64,000 nucleotides of DNA from Artocarpus heterophyllus (Eukaryota; Streptophyta; Magnoliopsida; Rosales; Moraceae): positions 28,748,459-28,812,458 of the forward strand of contig CM046331.1 of NCBI GenBank assembly GCA_025403435.1, written 5' to 3'. How positions within the stretch are numbered: position 1 is the stretch's first letter; each line of letters begins with the position of its first letter. Position numbers and translations under genes: made by a program. A model generated the notes under the pieces. It ran no database searches. It was not told where the DNA came from and saw nothing but the letters and a program-made list of their open reading frames with translations. Shown here piece by piece: positions 11,704-23,938 of this stretch.

Positions 11704-11735
<32 letters not shown>
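11704..11735. repeat. (AT)n microsatellite
   Basis: About 16 uninterrupted AT units. Confidence 0.95.
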
Positions 11736-11740
<5 letters not shown>

Positions 11741-12748
11741 CAGATATGTGGGCCTAATTTTATCCGATCTTTTTGGACCTAACTTGTCCAATTTTCCCAT
11801 CTGCATGACACTTCGGTGCAGTGCAATTGAAATTTGAATTTTGAGACGTACTGCTCAAAAAAATGCATAAGGCGAAATATGCGCATGTTCCCATGAATAA
11901 TGTCTATTGTCGTCACCCTGACTCATATCCAAATTAAGCACTATTTGTGCCTTCACATTAGAACACGCCAATATCTACTCAGTTCTTTTGTTCTATTTTA
12001 ACAATTATTATATAAAGAAGATAAAAAAAATCACCGCCAGAAATTCGGATTTTACCAAAATTTTTCATCGCAAAATGGTTTCTATGTCAGAATTTGTCAA
12101 AAATATATGTAGTGTTCAGTGACGATGACATAAATTTTTATCATAAGAGGTTAATAGTAAGAAAACAATCAATATATTATATATTTAATTTTTAGGAGGG
12201 ATTTTTGTGTAATTTTCATGTATTATATATGTATGTTTATACATGTATTGAAAAAAAAAAAATTGAGGTTTGAGCCCCTGCTAATACATTACCTCCGTCT
12301 CTGATAGTGCTGCATGTAATATTTGTTAATATAAATCTCAGTGGGATTTTTGTTGTTGTTGTTAAATGGAATTTGGATTTCTATCTTAAAAAATCAACCT
12401 ATTAAGTGAAATGATCTAACATTTTTATAAGTTAATGTAATTATTTTTTAAAAATGTGGGATTTGGGTCCTTTTACTCTTTACAATCTAATCTTTTTCTT
12501 CCTTCATAAAGACTTCATAGTACATATTCTTTTTGTATGGTTGTATTTTTTGCACTTTTCGTGGTTTCACGAAACTGGACTTATATACTGGTGTCATTAA
12601 GGCTGTATTAGCCTAAACGTTTCAATAGGATTAATTTATGGTTTTGCTGTGATTCAAAGTTCATTGCGGGTATTTGTTATTGATGGGCAACACTAAAATT
12701 GTTGCTCTTTAATTCCTATCTTTCAATGTTTCTAACAAAATTTATAAA

Positions 12749-12913
12749 GTGTTTGGGAGACTAGTTGGAATAAAAAATGTGTTGGTGTAAAAACTGTAGC
12801 ATGTGAAAGTTTTAAACTATGGTAGCTTTATGCTTTTTATTGTAACTATTGAGAGCTTTATATTATTTGTTGGTTGAGATCAACAATTCAAACCGAAATG
12901 TCAAACAAAGCTT
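12749..12913. repeat. MITE-like repeat copy with inverted ends
   Basis: The left end GTGTTTGGGAGACTAGTTGG and right end (complement TTTGTTTGACATTTCGGTTT) form loose terminal inverted repeats. The interior carries GTAGCATGTGAAAGTTTTAAAC and a second GAGAGCTTTATAT motif. The left end resembles that of the copy at 19646. Confidence 0.55.
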
Positions 12914-13029
12914 AGCGTTGAAAATTTCTCAGCCAAAGTCGAAAATTGTATTACTTATCCACAATAAAGCTCAATTGCATGAAAAGAAATTATCTATGTA
13001 GTAAAGATAACCATCTCAAATAAACATAT

Positions 13030-13312
13030 ATCTAATTATTCGATCATGAGAGTAGCTGCAAAGGCCAAAAGCACAAAGGCCTCCATTACTACGCCTATTG
13101 TTGCACCCACCACAAGGTCTCTTGTTGAAAGAAGGGCTCACACACTTTCCATTGCAACAAATCTGGTTCACTTGCACTTCTTCCCACACTTGCCACAGTC
13201 ATGGCGGTCCCGGGCTGCCCTTGGCGCGACAAATCCTCGGAAGCCTATTGCACGTCAACCGCCTAATGTTCCTCCTTGGCAAGAAAAATGAAAGTTGTTT
13301 CACTTCATGTGT
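13030..13312 (-). pseudogene. STIG1: STIG1-like (stigma-specific Cys-rich protein) pseudogene
   Basis: On the minus strand three frames together give pieces of a STIG1-family protein. From the right: FFLPRRNIRRLTCNRLPR and then ICRAKGSPGP, ended by a stop; then CGKCGKKCK followed by TGA; then QICCNGKCVSPSFNKRPCGG, CNNRRSNGGLCAFGLCSYS. The double-Cys block usual after SPGP is missing, so there is an internal deletion as well as at least two frame changes. An in-frame TAA lies upstream near 13320. STIG1 proteins are small secreted Cys-rich peptides, some active in the stigma and pollen tube growth. The plus-strand open frames here (13046-13322) are shadows. Confidence comes from the Cys spacing and the CGGCNN signature. 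Confidence 0.75.
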
Positions 13313-14145
13313 TTGGTCTTAAGAAGAAGAATAAGATTCTTCATTTGTGTCATATTTTTTAGGCGATGATCATGTGGTAAAGCATCAATATTGTTGGTGC
13401 AAATTACAATATCCACGAAAATGATCATGACAATAAAGAAAACAGGTTATTGAGCTTCATTCAAGGGGAGAATTAGAAATTGACCTCAGAAATGTTCCTA
13501 GAGAGATCAACAAATTAAAGATGTTATAACATAAGTATAAAGAGAGAATAAGTTTTGCATGGTGCTTTCACGGTACTCAAAACTTGAAATGTCTTGTCGT
13601 TTAAAACTTTTTTCCCTTTTATACTTCCGAAACGTTTTTTTTTTCTTTTCCTTCCTAAAATGTTTTTTTACTCCATAGTTTTTTTATTTTTCATTAACAT
13701 GCTTAATACGCTCCGCGCATGCTTTTAACTAGTATATATCTAGTTAGCAAGACGATGGTTTTATTGTGGGTTGGACACGTTTTAGGCCTTTAGCCTACCC
13801 TTTGTTAGCGGGTAAGTCGACTTTCAAGTTTCAACTGCTATAAAAATTTGAGATTTTCTCCAGCAAAAAAAGAACAAGGTAAAAAAAATTGATGTTTTAT
13901 TAATGCAAGCACACATGTGCATCTTGTTCAGACGCAAAGACGCTTCAAGGTGACCTGTCTTGATAAAAAGGCAAAAAAAATAAGAGCACACTACAAAAAT
14001 AGTTTTCCATGACCAAACAATTGGTGACAGAATGTAGTATATTTGATCACCAAAAGTGTCTGCGATCAATAAAATTTTGGTTGCAAGCTGGTCGCCGAAC
14101 GTCGCTACAAAAGCCCAACTCAAAAAGTGTTTCCACATACAGCTC

Positions 14146-14187
<42 letters not shown>
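14146..14187. repeat. Compound (TA)n(CA)n microsatellite
   Basis: Alternating TA passes directly into alternating CA. Confidence 0.95.
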
Positions 14188-15166
14188 AATTGCCAGCATA
14201 CTTTATATGTGGTTTAAATGCTTTGTGCTTTTGAAGAAGATAAAAAAAAAAAAAAAAAATTCAATATTTGATTGGCCGAAGGAGAGTTAAGGATGCATGT
14301 TTCAATCTTTTTTCAAGATCTGATGTACTTCTGTTCCCATGCTGCCTGATATATACATATGTGTGTGTTTCTTCCTGGGAAACTTTCAACTTACTAATGT
14401 TGGTGGATTTAGATTATTTTGCCTAATTTACAATTTATATCCTTAGAAAGAGAATTCTAGGGTTATCTAAAACAAATAATATTGTTTACTATGCATGTCA
14501 CATTTCAGCAAATTATTCCAAGCTCATCTTAGGCTGTGGGCCTAACTTTGGAAAAATATTTTGAAAACACTTGTGTTTAGTCAAACTATATTAAGACTCA
14601 AATCACTTGTTTAATTTTTGTGTCTCAAATTATGTCTAATTAATTCTATTATAACACATCGTTTAAAAACTTGAATTTTTTTTCAATTGCTTTAATTTTT
14701 GAGTTTATTGAATGACATAGAAAAATATGATTAATTAGATAACGTTTATAACAACAAAAATTAGATAGATAATTTGAATCCATTAAACGTTAACTAGGTT
14801 ATTTTTATCTGATTAATTTTTTTTCCTCTGCAAGAACTTTTTTGCAGACAAATTGACCTTTGATGTCCGTGTTTTCAAGTACAACACATCCCCTTTTTTT
14901 TATGCCCAAGGAAAAGTTTAACATTGCAAGCCTAAGAAATATTTCCTTTATGTAAAGATTTTGAGAAAGACTATAATATATCCCTTTTTTTTTTTTGGAA
15001 GTCATTGAAATAAAACAAAATGATCATATGTGTCGTTGAAATATTTGAGATGACAATGGAAAGCTTCTTTTTTTTTCTCAACTGCTAAAATCGACGCCTA
15101 TTTTCATTGTATATCAATTGGTTGAGAATTGGCCTACTTAGTTCAGTTATATGAGAAAAGATTATA

Positions 15167-15169
<3 letters not shown>

Positions 15170-15203
<34 letters not shown>
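15170..15203. repeat. (TA)n microsatellite
   Basis: About 17 TA units followed by a poly-T run. Confidence 0.95.
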
Positions 15204-15211
<8 letters not shown>

Positions 15212-16090
15212 TGAGAATCATGTCAAATTATGCAGTATACATTTTTGGATAGAAAGAGAGCATGAAAAAGTACTCAATTCAACATGTTTGTTTTGTGTCT
15301 ATGCTATTACAGTCTATTCCCTTTTATTTTCATTTGTCATTCAATTCTCTTTTCAAAATACAAATATAACTATGAACTAATAGTTGGATGGTATTTCATC
15401 AAATACAAGATAGAAAATTTAAAACAGAAAGAAGTTATTCTTCTGTAAAATAATGAAGATTGGAAAAGAAACTAGTTAGCTTGTTAGAGCTTTAGTTTCA
15501 TCATGTCATGAAATTCTACCAAAAATGGGCCTTAATTAGATTTTAGTAAATACTTTAGATTATAAAGAAAGTTACTAATACTTTTTATTTATGGAGGAAA
15601 AAAAAGAGTAGTACTTGTGATGAAAAAAAAAAGAGAAATTATATCAAATAACACAATTTCAGTTATTAAGTTAACAAATAGTACACTTTTAAAAATATTT
15701 AAATACATAGTATTTTTGAAATCGTCTGCTTTTTTTAAACACTTGAATTTTAATTTTACCTTATCTTTTTATTTTTTTCTTCTTTTTTTTATTTATATTT
15801 TTTGTTATCTGTTTGCTCTTTCTATTTTTCTTTACTCATTCTATATAAAAATAAATTTTATTTTAATTTAAGTGAGCTATATATTAAACAACGTTTTGGT
15901 CTATTTTATTTTTACTCTCTCGAAATTAAAGAGTATTAGTCATCTTAGGCAAAAAAAAAAAAAAAATGATTGAGATAAGATCCATTACTTTTTTACCTTC
16001 TGACGATGGCATGTACCATATTTATTGCTAGTTCCTAAGAATTGGCTATTGCTCTTTTTGGTTTATTAGTTTAAACTGTGTTAGTTTAAT

Positions 16091-16270
16091 AGGATGTTTA
16101 AAAGAATAGTAGGAATCAGTAGTGAGAATCATTTTTACTATAGCATATGAGAGTTTTATACTGTAGCATATTTTTTTATTATTACTGTAGCATATGAGAG
16201 CTTTATACTGTTTATAAGTGAGATTGTGGTGGGAACTGAGTGGTTCCTACCACTGCCAAACACCCCCTAA
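16091..16270. repeat. MITE-like repeat with palindromic core
   Basis: The core GCATATGAGAGTTTTATAC is repeated as GCATATGAGAGCTTTATAC about 50 bp later. The ends are loosely inverted: GTTTAAAAGAATAGTAGGAA on the left, and the complement of CCTACCACTGCCAAACACCC on the right. It has no coding capacity, as expected for a non-autonomous DNA transposon. Confidence 0.6.
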
Positions 16271-16929
16271 ATTTTTTTTGTTTACATAAAAAAAGCTAAA
16301 TTATATAATTTAAATAGTAATTTAAACTAGCGTTTAAATATACAGTTAAAATATTAATAAAAAACAAGATATTGAATTCGAATTCGTATTTAGACGAGTA
16401 TTAAAAAATTTAGTTTGAAGCTTGAAAAATTATTTAATTAAAAAATAAATATAAAATATGTAAAAAGAAGTTATGTAATTAAAAAATATTGAAATAGTGT
16501 TAAATTATAAATATAAATATATATGAGTGAAATTATTGTTCAATATTGGTACAAAATATTAAAAAAATAGAATTTGAACTTTAAGTTTGACCATTCAACT
16601 TAGTTTAAACTGTTAATTTAGTTCGAACCAAGCTCAAATAAACTGAACTAGTCAATCATACAGAGTGTATATGCCTTTAAATAAGAGCTCATAATTACCA
16701 TTAACTTGTGTATATCAAAACAAATATCTTCATTAGGAGATTCCATAGTAAATTTATTTGCAAATATCTTTAAGACGTGAAAACTATTAGGACATTTAAT
16801 AATTAATAATTCTAATTAAATATTTGTTTTAGTAATTAACCTCAGTTGACAAAAAACAAAAAACATGCCGCCTTTTTTTATTGTTGTTTCTTGGTCAGTT
16901 GGTTGTCCTTTTCATGATGATGTCAGTTT

Positions 16930-17160
16930 TTTAGTTTATTGATTTTTTGTTGTCGTTTCTGCGTTATAGTAGTTACCAGTTTAACTTTCTTTGCTAGCAT
17001 TGTCGTTTTTCAGTATAATATCTTCTGTCCATATCGTTGTTGTTGTCGTGTTGGTGGTCTTTTCCTTGGTAACGTCGTTTTGAGGTCTTTCTCGTTTTCT
17101 TGATTATGTCGTTTTTAGATCCTTGTCGTTGTCATGTTGACGTCGTTTTGCTGCATAGTA
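16930..17160. repeat. TGTCGTTTT-rich low-complexity tract
   Basis: At least eight GTCGTTT or GTTGTCGT words are scattered through 230 bp with irregular spacing. No reading frame and no flanking inverted repeats were seen. Confidence 0.55.
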
Positions 17161-17419
17161 TTTCTGTTCCTTTCTTTTATCTCTATCTGACTCATAACCT
17201 CTCGGCTTGGACAACCCCCCCGCCCCCCAACGACAAGGCCTAGGGCTGTCACCATTTCCAACAGGCTCTCCTCTCTCTAAACCCTTATACGTAAACGTAA
17301 GACACGCTTTCCAAAAAGTCGTCGTTTTTCTGCTAAGTACATGAAATCCTTTGCAAAAACACAGGCTTTGTTAATTTCACAAACTTATTTACAACTAATA
17401 AGTTTTAATTGATCTAATC

Positions 17420-17535
17420 TAAACCTCTCGCATGCTATGATATAAAACAAAAATTTATTATAATGTAAAATTTTTACATGTTACAATGTTTTGGTTTTAA
17501 TTTGTAACAACTATGTTACCAAAATAGTTCTTTTT
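17420..17535. repeat. MITE-like repeat copy
   Basis: Contains TATAATGTAAAATTTTTACATGTTACAATG, split here as the family's GTAAA...CATGTTACA motif, next to GCATGCTATGATATAAA in the opposite sense. The edges are not clear. Confidence 0.4.
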
Positions 17536-19645
17536 TTCTTAGATGTTCCACAAATGAAATTCTAAAATCCTTCGCAAGGCAAGAGGGAAAGAACAATGCT
17601 ATAGCTTATATAATACCGATAGTGCTAAGCACTATACACTAATATAAGATGGGTCTCATGTCATAGGATATATAAGTAAGATTCACATCCTATTAGTTGT
17701 CATGTTAGCTTATAAAATATAATAGTTTTAAACACCATATACTAATAGAAAATAGATCCTCTAATATATATTGTACAAATGAAGCTACATTTTATTAATT
17801 GGGATACCCAACGCGGGTGTATTTTTTTTTTTTAAAGAAAATAAGGGCTTATTACCAACAATAAATTATCTATAAAAACTTTGTTCTTACCTTGTCTGAC
17901 TTGTTCTCTGTCCGGGACTCGTTTGTCTCCTATTCGCTCTAACAATAAAAGGCCAGTCGACAACTTTATTGCTTCCAATGATCACAACGTTACGTAAAAA
18001 AGAAAACAAACAAACAAACAAATTTTAAAAAGGGATCATGTAGCAAGTATTATGCAAATATAAAATTAATAAAGAAGGTTCAGTGTTAGAAAACTTAAAC
18101 GAGAGTAAAGTTAAAAGGCATTGGAATCTAGCTCTGAGTTTATAAAGCAAAATGGTTTCGGGGAATTGGAATTTTCCCTCTATGGGGCAAGGCATATTGT
18201 TGTCAAGGCATGAAACACGATCTTCTCAATCTATTTTTATACGCAATTTTTTTTTTCTACATGCAATTAGACACCTTCATATACCTTAGTTCACATCATG
18301 TTGAACCCTTTTGTTATTTGGATTATTTACCTTTTTATATATTGTATTTTAAGTTTATTTAAATATTTTTGCTTTAGCTTTTTCTATCAACAAATATACA
18401 TCTCAAGATTTGATTTAATACATAAATTTATACTTTTTTTCATCAATTTTTAATTTTGACTTAAAAATTACCGGAATATCCTCAAATTGAAAACCAAAAG
18501 AACTTTAAAAACTTTATTTTAAAATTATATAAAATACCTTGAAAATGGGCATATTGTATATTTTGTTTTCGTATTCTTCTCATTTTTTTTGCAATTTTTT
18601 ATCTTTTTTTGTTTACTTAAAGATAATTTAATCATATTAAATGTCAAAATTAAATATTTATTGAGGTAATATATAGATTTGGATATTAAATCTAATTTAA
18701 AGGTATAAATTTGATGAGATAAAATACAAAAAATATAGTTTTTGAATTAACATAGTACAGATAGTATAAAAAAATAAACATCCCTTTTATTTTTATTTTT
18801 TTATTTGGTGACAATATATTATTCACCCTGGGACCTTTTTTTATCAAAATTTTTGGAGACTGGCTTGGAATGGAATGAGCTTTTAAAGAACAGCTAGCAT
18901 CATACAACAACTTTCCTTTAGCAATAACCAAGGCTAGAAGGATTCTTTTCTCCTTTAAACCATGGGTATTTAGCATTTTTATCCCATGAACTTTCGTGAA
19001 TTGACAAGTTATTCTATTAACTTTTAATTTTAACAAATTACTACCTAAGATAATAAATTGTTATAAAGTACTCAAATTGTTGGCAGGTGTAAAAATTTGA
19101 GCGAAAATGTTGGAAATTCAGACAATATGCACGCTTCATTAAATTAAGCAATCATGCGTTATAATTAAAATTTCAAAAGATAATTTGCCAATTCACGTAA
19201 AATTCATGAAATAAAAGGGCCACAAAGGTTTAAAATATTGAGACAATAGTTCTCCGATGTATTATTTCAAAGGCACTTCTCCGTAGTGCATGTTTTAAAA
19301 TTGTTGAGTTTAGTCTTTGTTTTTTTTTTTTACAATTCTGACAGCTCAAAAATAGACACCTATCTGTAGCAGTTTTTTTTTTCTTCTTTTTTATTCTTAA
19401 TAAAGGAATTGCCTTATTTCAATGCACGCATGTGTGTGTGTGTGTTTTTTTTTGTCCTTCTCGGTGTTTTCACGACTGAATCTCCAATATGTAAGGGTCA
19501 AGAAAAATCTATGCTTTTTTTGGCTGATGTCGATAGTTTTTGCTCATGTCACAAAGAAATTACTAGCTTCTCTTCTTTTTACCTTTCCAAGTTCACAAAA
19601 CATAGTAATTTAACAGAAGACAGAACAAATTAGAGACAAATTTAA

Positions 19646-19770
19646 TGTTTGGTTTACTAGTCGGAACGTGAAAAATTCTAATTCAAATGTATTTTGATAC
19701 AGTATTTTTTTTATAAAATTGAAATTGGTATAATTTTTTTGAATTCGAACTAGCTGTTCAAACACACGAT
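19646..19770. repeat. MITE-like repeat with inverted ends
   Basis: The left end GTTTGGTTTACTAGTCGGAA and the complement of the right end (GTTTGAACAGCTAGTTCGAA) match at most positions. The interior has GATACAGTATTTTTTTTATA. Confidence 0.6.
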
Positions 19771-20439
19771 CCAAATGTCTTAAAAAAAGAATCAACAGGA
19801 CAATTTTTTTGGCATATAAAGATAAATGACTCTTTTAAAAATACTTTTAAAATAAACGACCATAACTTTTTTAAATTAAACAAATAGTTTTTTATCAGTA
19901 ATAAATTTAAGTTTATTAAGTTTAACATTAATAAACTCGATGAGTTTATCAGTTAAACTCAGTTTGCCAAGTTCAACATTGATAAACTTAAAAAGTTTAT
20001 CATTAATAAACAATCATTTGTCTAATTTTAAAAAGTTATAATTATTTGTTTTAAACAGAAAAGAAGGTGACCTTACCCAATTTCCTAACTTTTTTTATGC
20101 ATTTGAGAAAAGCACCATGGTTTATGAACTGGATTATTCACGTGGCTTCCTCTTTTTGACTGCAAAATGCAAAACCCAACTGCAACAACACACTTTTTTT
20201 TCACACTGCTGGCATAGTTAATATTTCTTCCAAAAGTACCCGCCTTGATGAAAGCTCAAAAAAAGAGGGAGAGAGAGAGAGAGAATGGATTACTTGCATA
20301 ACTTCTCCAGAACTCTCTAAAAACAAAAGAATAAACTTTACTTCTTAATTGTATCCAAACTTTAAGAATTGACCCCTACTAAAAATATAAGTACACAACA
20401 TCCATAACCAACATTGACATCAACATTCACAAAGTAATT

Positions 20440-23400
20440 ATGTTCTCCTATACCAAATCAGTATGTTTCTCATTAGCCTTTCTTTCTCTTCTCTTTCCTA
20501 TTGCCCATTCCGCTTGTAGTGACACCTTTCAGGACCTTACCCTTAAAAGAGACCTTGAAAATTGCAAGAAATTAGCCACTTTAGGAGCTGAATTTGGCTG
20601 GAAAAATCACCAAAGCCCAAACAAAAGCAACCTAATCATCCAAGTCTTATTCGGCGTTCGCAAACAAAACGACATCAAATGGATCGCTTGGGGAATCAAC
20701 CCCGGAAATAGGCCAAAGATGGTTGGGACCAGGGCCATCATAGGCATTGTGCAGGATAATGGCACATTATCAGTCGACACATACAATGTCACAAGCTACA
20801 CAAAGCATGGCTGTCAGCTCCTGCCTTCGAAAATCGAGTTTCCGGTCCTAAACTTGACAGGTGAAATTGTTTCAAACTCTACTGAATACTTAACATTGTC
20901 CGCATGGCTTGTTCTTGATCCTCGCGATTACGACCCCGAGAGCTTGAATCATGTGTGGCAAGTTGGATATGATGCTGACCAACAAGGTATGGAGCCCAGA
21001 ATGCACCCTCCAGTTCTCCAGAATTTCGACAGCACCGAGACCATAAACATGACTTCCGGGGATGGCCGCAGCATTGGGCATCACCGCCGTCACCTTAGAG
21101 TGGTAAGTTGGCCTAATTTTTTTCTGCCTTGTGAAGATGAAATGTGGAAGTGTTTGATGATGCTATTGGAATTGAGCATAGTAACTTGATCTTTTTCTTT
21201 CTTGAAGCCTAGATATTCTTGGAGTTCTTTTCTTTGTAGTTATGCAATCACGTAGATACCAATCTTGCCTTGTGAATTTTTTTTTATGTTAGTTTACCAA
21301 TTTGAGGAGTTTAAGCTGTTAGCAGGTCCCAACTCAACACCTCTAATATCATGTTAGTTTATTATTTCTTTCAGAGTTTAAGCGGTTAAGATGTGAGGAC
21401 AATGATACTCTTATACTCTTAACATTTTTTAACTATATTCTTTGCATGGTCAAGATACTTAGAGCTTTCAAAAGCAAATCTTGCCAATTTTCCACCATTT
21501 ACACACGTATGTGTGTATATATATATATATACATATGTATATAATATATAGATTTGTTTTTAATAAATACTTTTCCAATTATTACATTTTTAATCAGGGT
21601 ATATTTTAATAATTAAGGACATGATGCAATAAGAATTTAATTTTATTAATTATTATAAATTTTTTATTAACTATCTAATAAATTACAACCATCTAATTTA
21701 TGTCACACGGTTAATAATAACAGCATCCATAAAAATGTAGCCATTAAAACCACACCCATAATATTTGACATAACCTATTATATTTTCTATAGACCTTTTT
21801 AAACTTCATAGAATTTGAACTTTCCACGTATATTAGTCCTAGCTTCACATATTCACCAATGCTTTTAAGTGTTGTTTGACTCACCTCGATCTGGAAAGAC
21901 TCTAATTCAAACTTATTTTTTTACAGTATTTTTTTCACAAAATTTAAATTTTTATAATAAGCAATCCAACGCCTTTTTATTAACTCAAAGTTTTTTCTTT
22001 TCCCCTTTTGTTTTGTTTTCTGTACATGAATAAATTCAGGTGCATGGGATTCTGAACATTGTGGGGTGGGGAACCCTCTTGCCCAGTGGGGTCATATTTG
22101 CAAGGTACTTCAGGAAATTCCCAGTCAAATTGAACAAGTGGTTCTGTCTTCATATTGGCTGCCAGATTGCTGGTTACATTCTTGGCACCGCCGGTTGGGC
22201 CGTTGGACTTTGGCTTGGACGTGCTTCCAAGCACTACAATTTTCAAACCCATCGGATCCTAGCTATCTTCATCTTCACATTTACCACCTTGCAGGTAAAC
22301 CTCTTAAATTTTTAACAATACATTTTTTTTTTTTTTGAAACACTTAACTGTATAGCTCTAATGAGATCTGGTGCGTTAATGTTGGTATAGTCGCTCCAAT
22401 ACATATTTTAAATATACACATTCAAGTTCCATAACACATTCCATTACGTATCTGTGTAATCATCACCACCACTAATTTTCAACCAATCAACTCGCAATTT
22501 ATAAATCTCATATAATATTTGTACTTTTTTATCTTAAATTTTATTTAAAAATTTGTACTCTTATTTTACAACTTTGTAAACTTTTCTATTCTTTTTCTTG
22601 TTTTACAAGAAAAAATATATGAAAATATATATATATAACTGTGTCCCTATTAAAAATTTAAAATATATTGCTAAACCATTCTCTTTTTTTTACAAAAAAT
22701 AAAATTTGTGCCATGATTCAATAATCAAATCATATAATATTTGTATGTAATAAAAACTATCACTAATTTTTTACTAGATGGCCCACTAGGAAAAAAAATT
22801 CAGCTCTTCCACTGGATAGATGAATTATAATACTATTATAATTGCACATATTTAAGTTCCAATCTACTAATTTTTAACTAATTAGCTCATAATTATGTAT
22901 CCTATAAATGTTATCTAAAAGGGTACATTCAAGTTCCAAACACATTCCACTAGGTATAATTGTAATCATCACTGCTAATTTTTAATAATGATCATCACCA
23001 TTAGTCATTTATAGAATCTCATAGTTGATATATGAATTTTTAAATCATTATAATTGCACACATCTAAGAGCCATTCCACTAATTTTCAACCAATTAGCTC
23101 ATAATTATGAACCCTTAATAATGTTATCTTAATTTGAACATGCAGGTTGTTAGACGACATAGATTTGAACCAGATTTTTTTTTTATTTAAACTTGTTATA
23201 TTTTTTCCATTGAAAAATTTGAATTGATATAATATTCTTTGTTGCAACCTTTTTGTACTTATATTTCTTAATATCCAAGCACACTGCAGTAATATATTCA
23301 ATAGTATACTATCAGTATGTTCGGGAAGGTAGTTGCAACTAAAACATTGGAGCATACGAAAGTTTTACACTATAGATTTGGTTTGACAAGTTAGTTAAAA

Positions 23401-23938
23401 CTTTAAGTTCTAATTTGTTATAGAATTTGCTATAATGTAAAGCTCTCATATACTACAATAAAAAGCAAAAATTTGCTACAATGTAAAACTCTTATGTACT
23501 ACAATGTTAAAGTCTTAACTTTATTTTTAAACTCTCTCAAAGCAATTAGAACTAACAAGTTGGAAATGATGTTTTGTTCAAGCTACTTGTAATATTGGGT
23601 TTTATGTTATGTAGATGTTGGCATTGCGATTGAGGCCGAAAGCCCATGATGATTATCGCAAGTATTGGGACATGTACCATCATTTTCTAGGTTATGCCCT
23701 CTTGGCTGTGATAGCAGTGAACATGTTCCAAGGGATTGCCATTTTGAAGCCCAACCACAGCTGGAAATGGGCTTATATCGGGGTTCTAGGAGTTTTGGGC
23801 TTGGTCACTTTGGCAATGGAGATTTTTACTTGGACCAAGTTCTTCGACAACATGAGGAAAAAGAGCAACCCAACAACTCAAGCCCAAGGAAACCCTACAA
23901 ACCAGTCAACCGGCCCACCTGGTAAACCTCCAGCCTAG
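20440..23938 (+). CDS. Cytochrome b561 and DOMON domain-containing protein
   Basis: Three exons by GT-AG rules: 20440-21102, 22040-22294 and 23615-23938, all phase 0, giving 413 residues. Residues 1-25 form a signal peptide (hydrophobic SLAFLSLLFPIAHS then ACSD). A DOMON domain fills about 45-165, ending before a linker. The C-terminal half is a cytochrome b561 core with several membrane helices and His residues in the usual contexts (VHGILN, LHIGCQIAGY, THRILAI, YHHFLGYALL) that should bind two hemes. The Pro/Gln/Asn-rich tail ends with GKPPA. Family members sit in the plasma membrane and carry electrons across it, often from ascorbate, and several are auxin-responsive. Length and motifs are complete; I see no lesion. 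The ATG follows an AT-rich leader. A MITE-like repeat occupies part of intron 2. Confidence 0.9.
23330..23545. repeat. MITE-like repeat inside intron 2 of the DOMON/b561 gene
   Basis: Contains GTAAAGCTCTCATATACTAC and GTAAAACTCTTATGTACTAC, two copies of the family motif. ACTTTAAGTTCTAATTTG on the left is inverted relative to CAATTAGAACTAAC on the right. Confidence 0.5.

Larger units (their letters stand above)
10621..13030. other. AT-rich spacer without genes
   Basis: No coding region is visible on either strand. It holds a MITE-like copy at about 11190-11340, an (AT)n microsatellite at 11704-11735 and a second MITE-like copy at 12749-12913. Confidence 0.6.
13313..20439. other. AT-rich spacer without genes
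   Basis: No convincing gene on either strand. Contents: microsatellites at 14146-14187 and 15170-15203, MITE-like copies at 16091-16270, 17420-17535 and 19646-19770, a TGTCGTTTT-rich tract at 16930-17160, an AT-rich dispersed repeat at 18340-18720, and short GTTTATCATTAATAAAC-type inverted repeats at 19895-20015. Confidence 0.6.
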
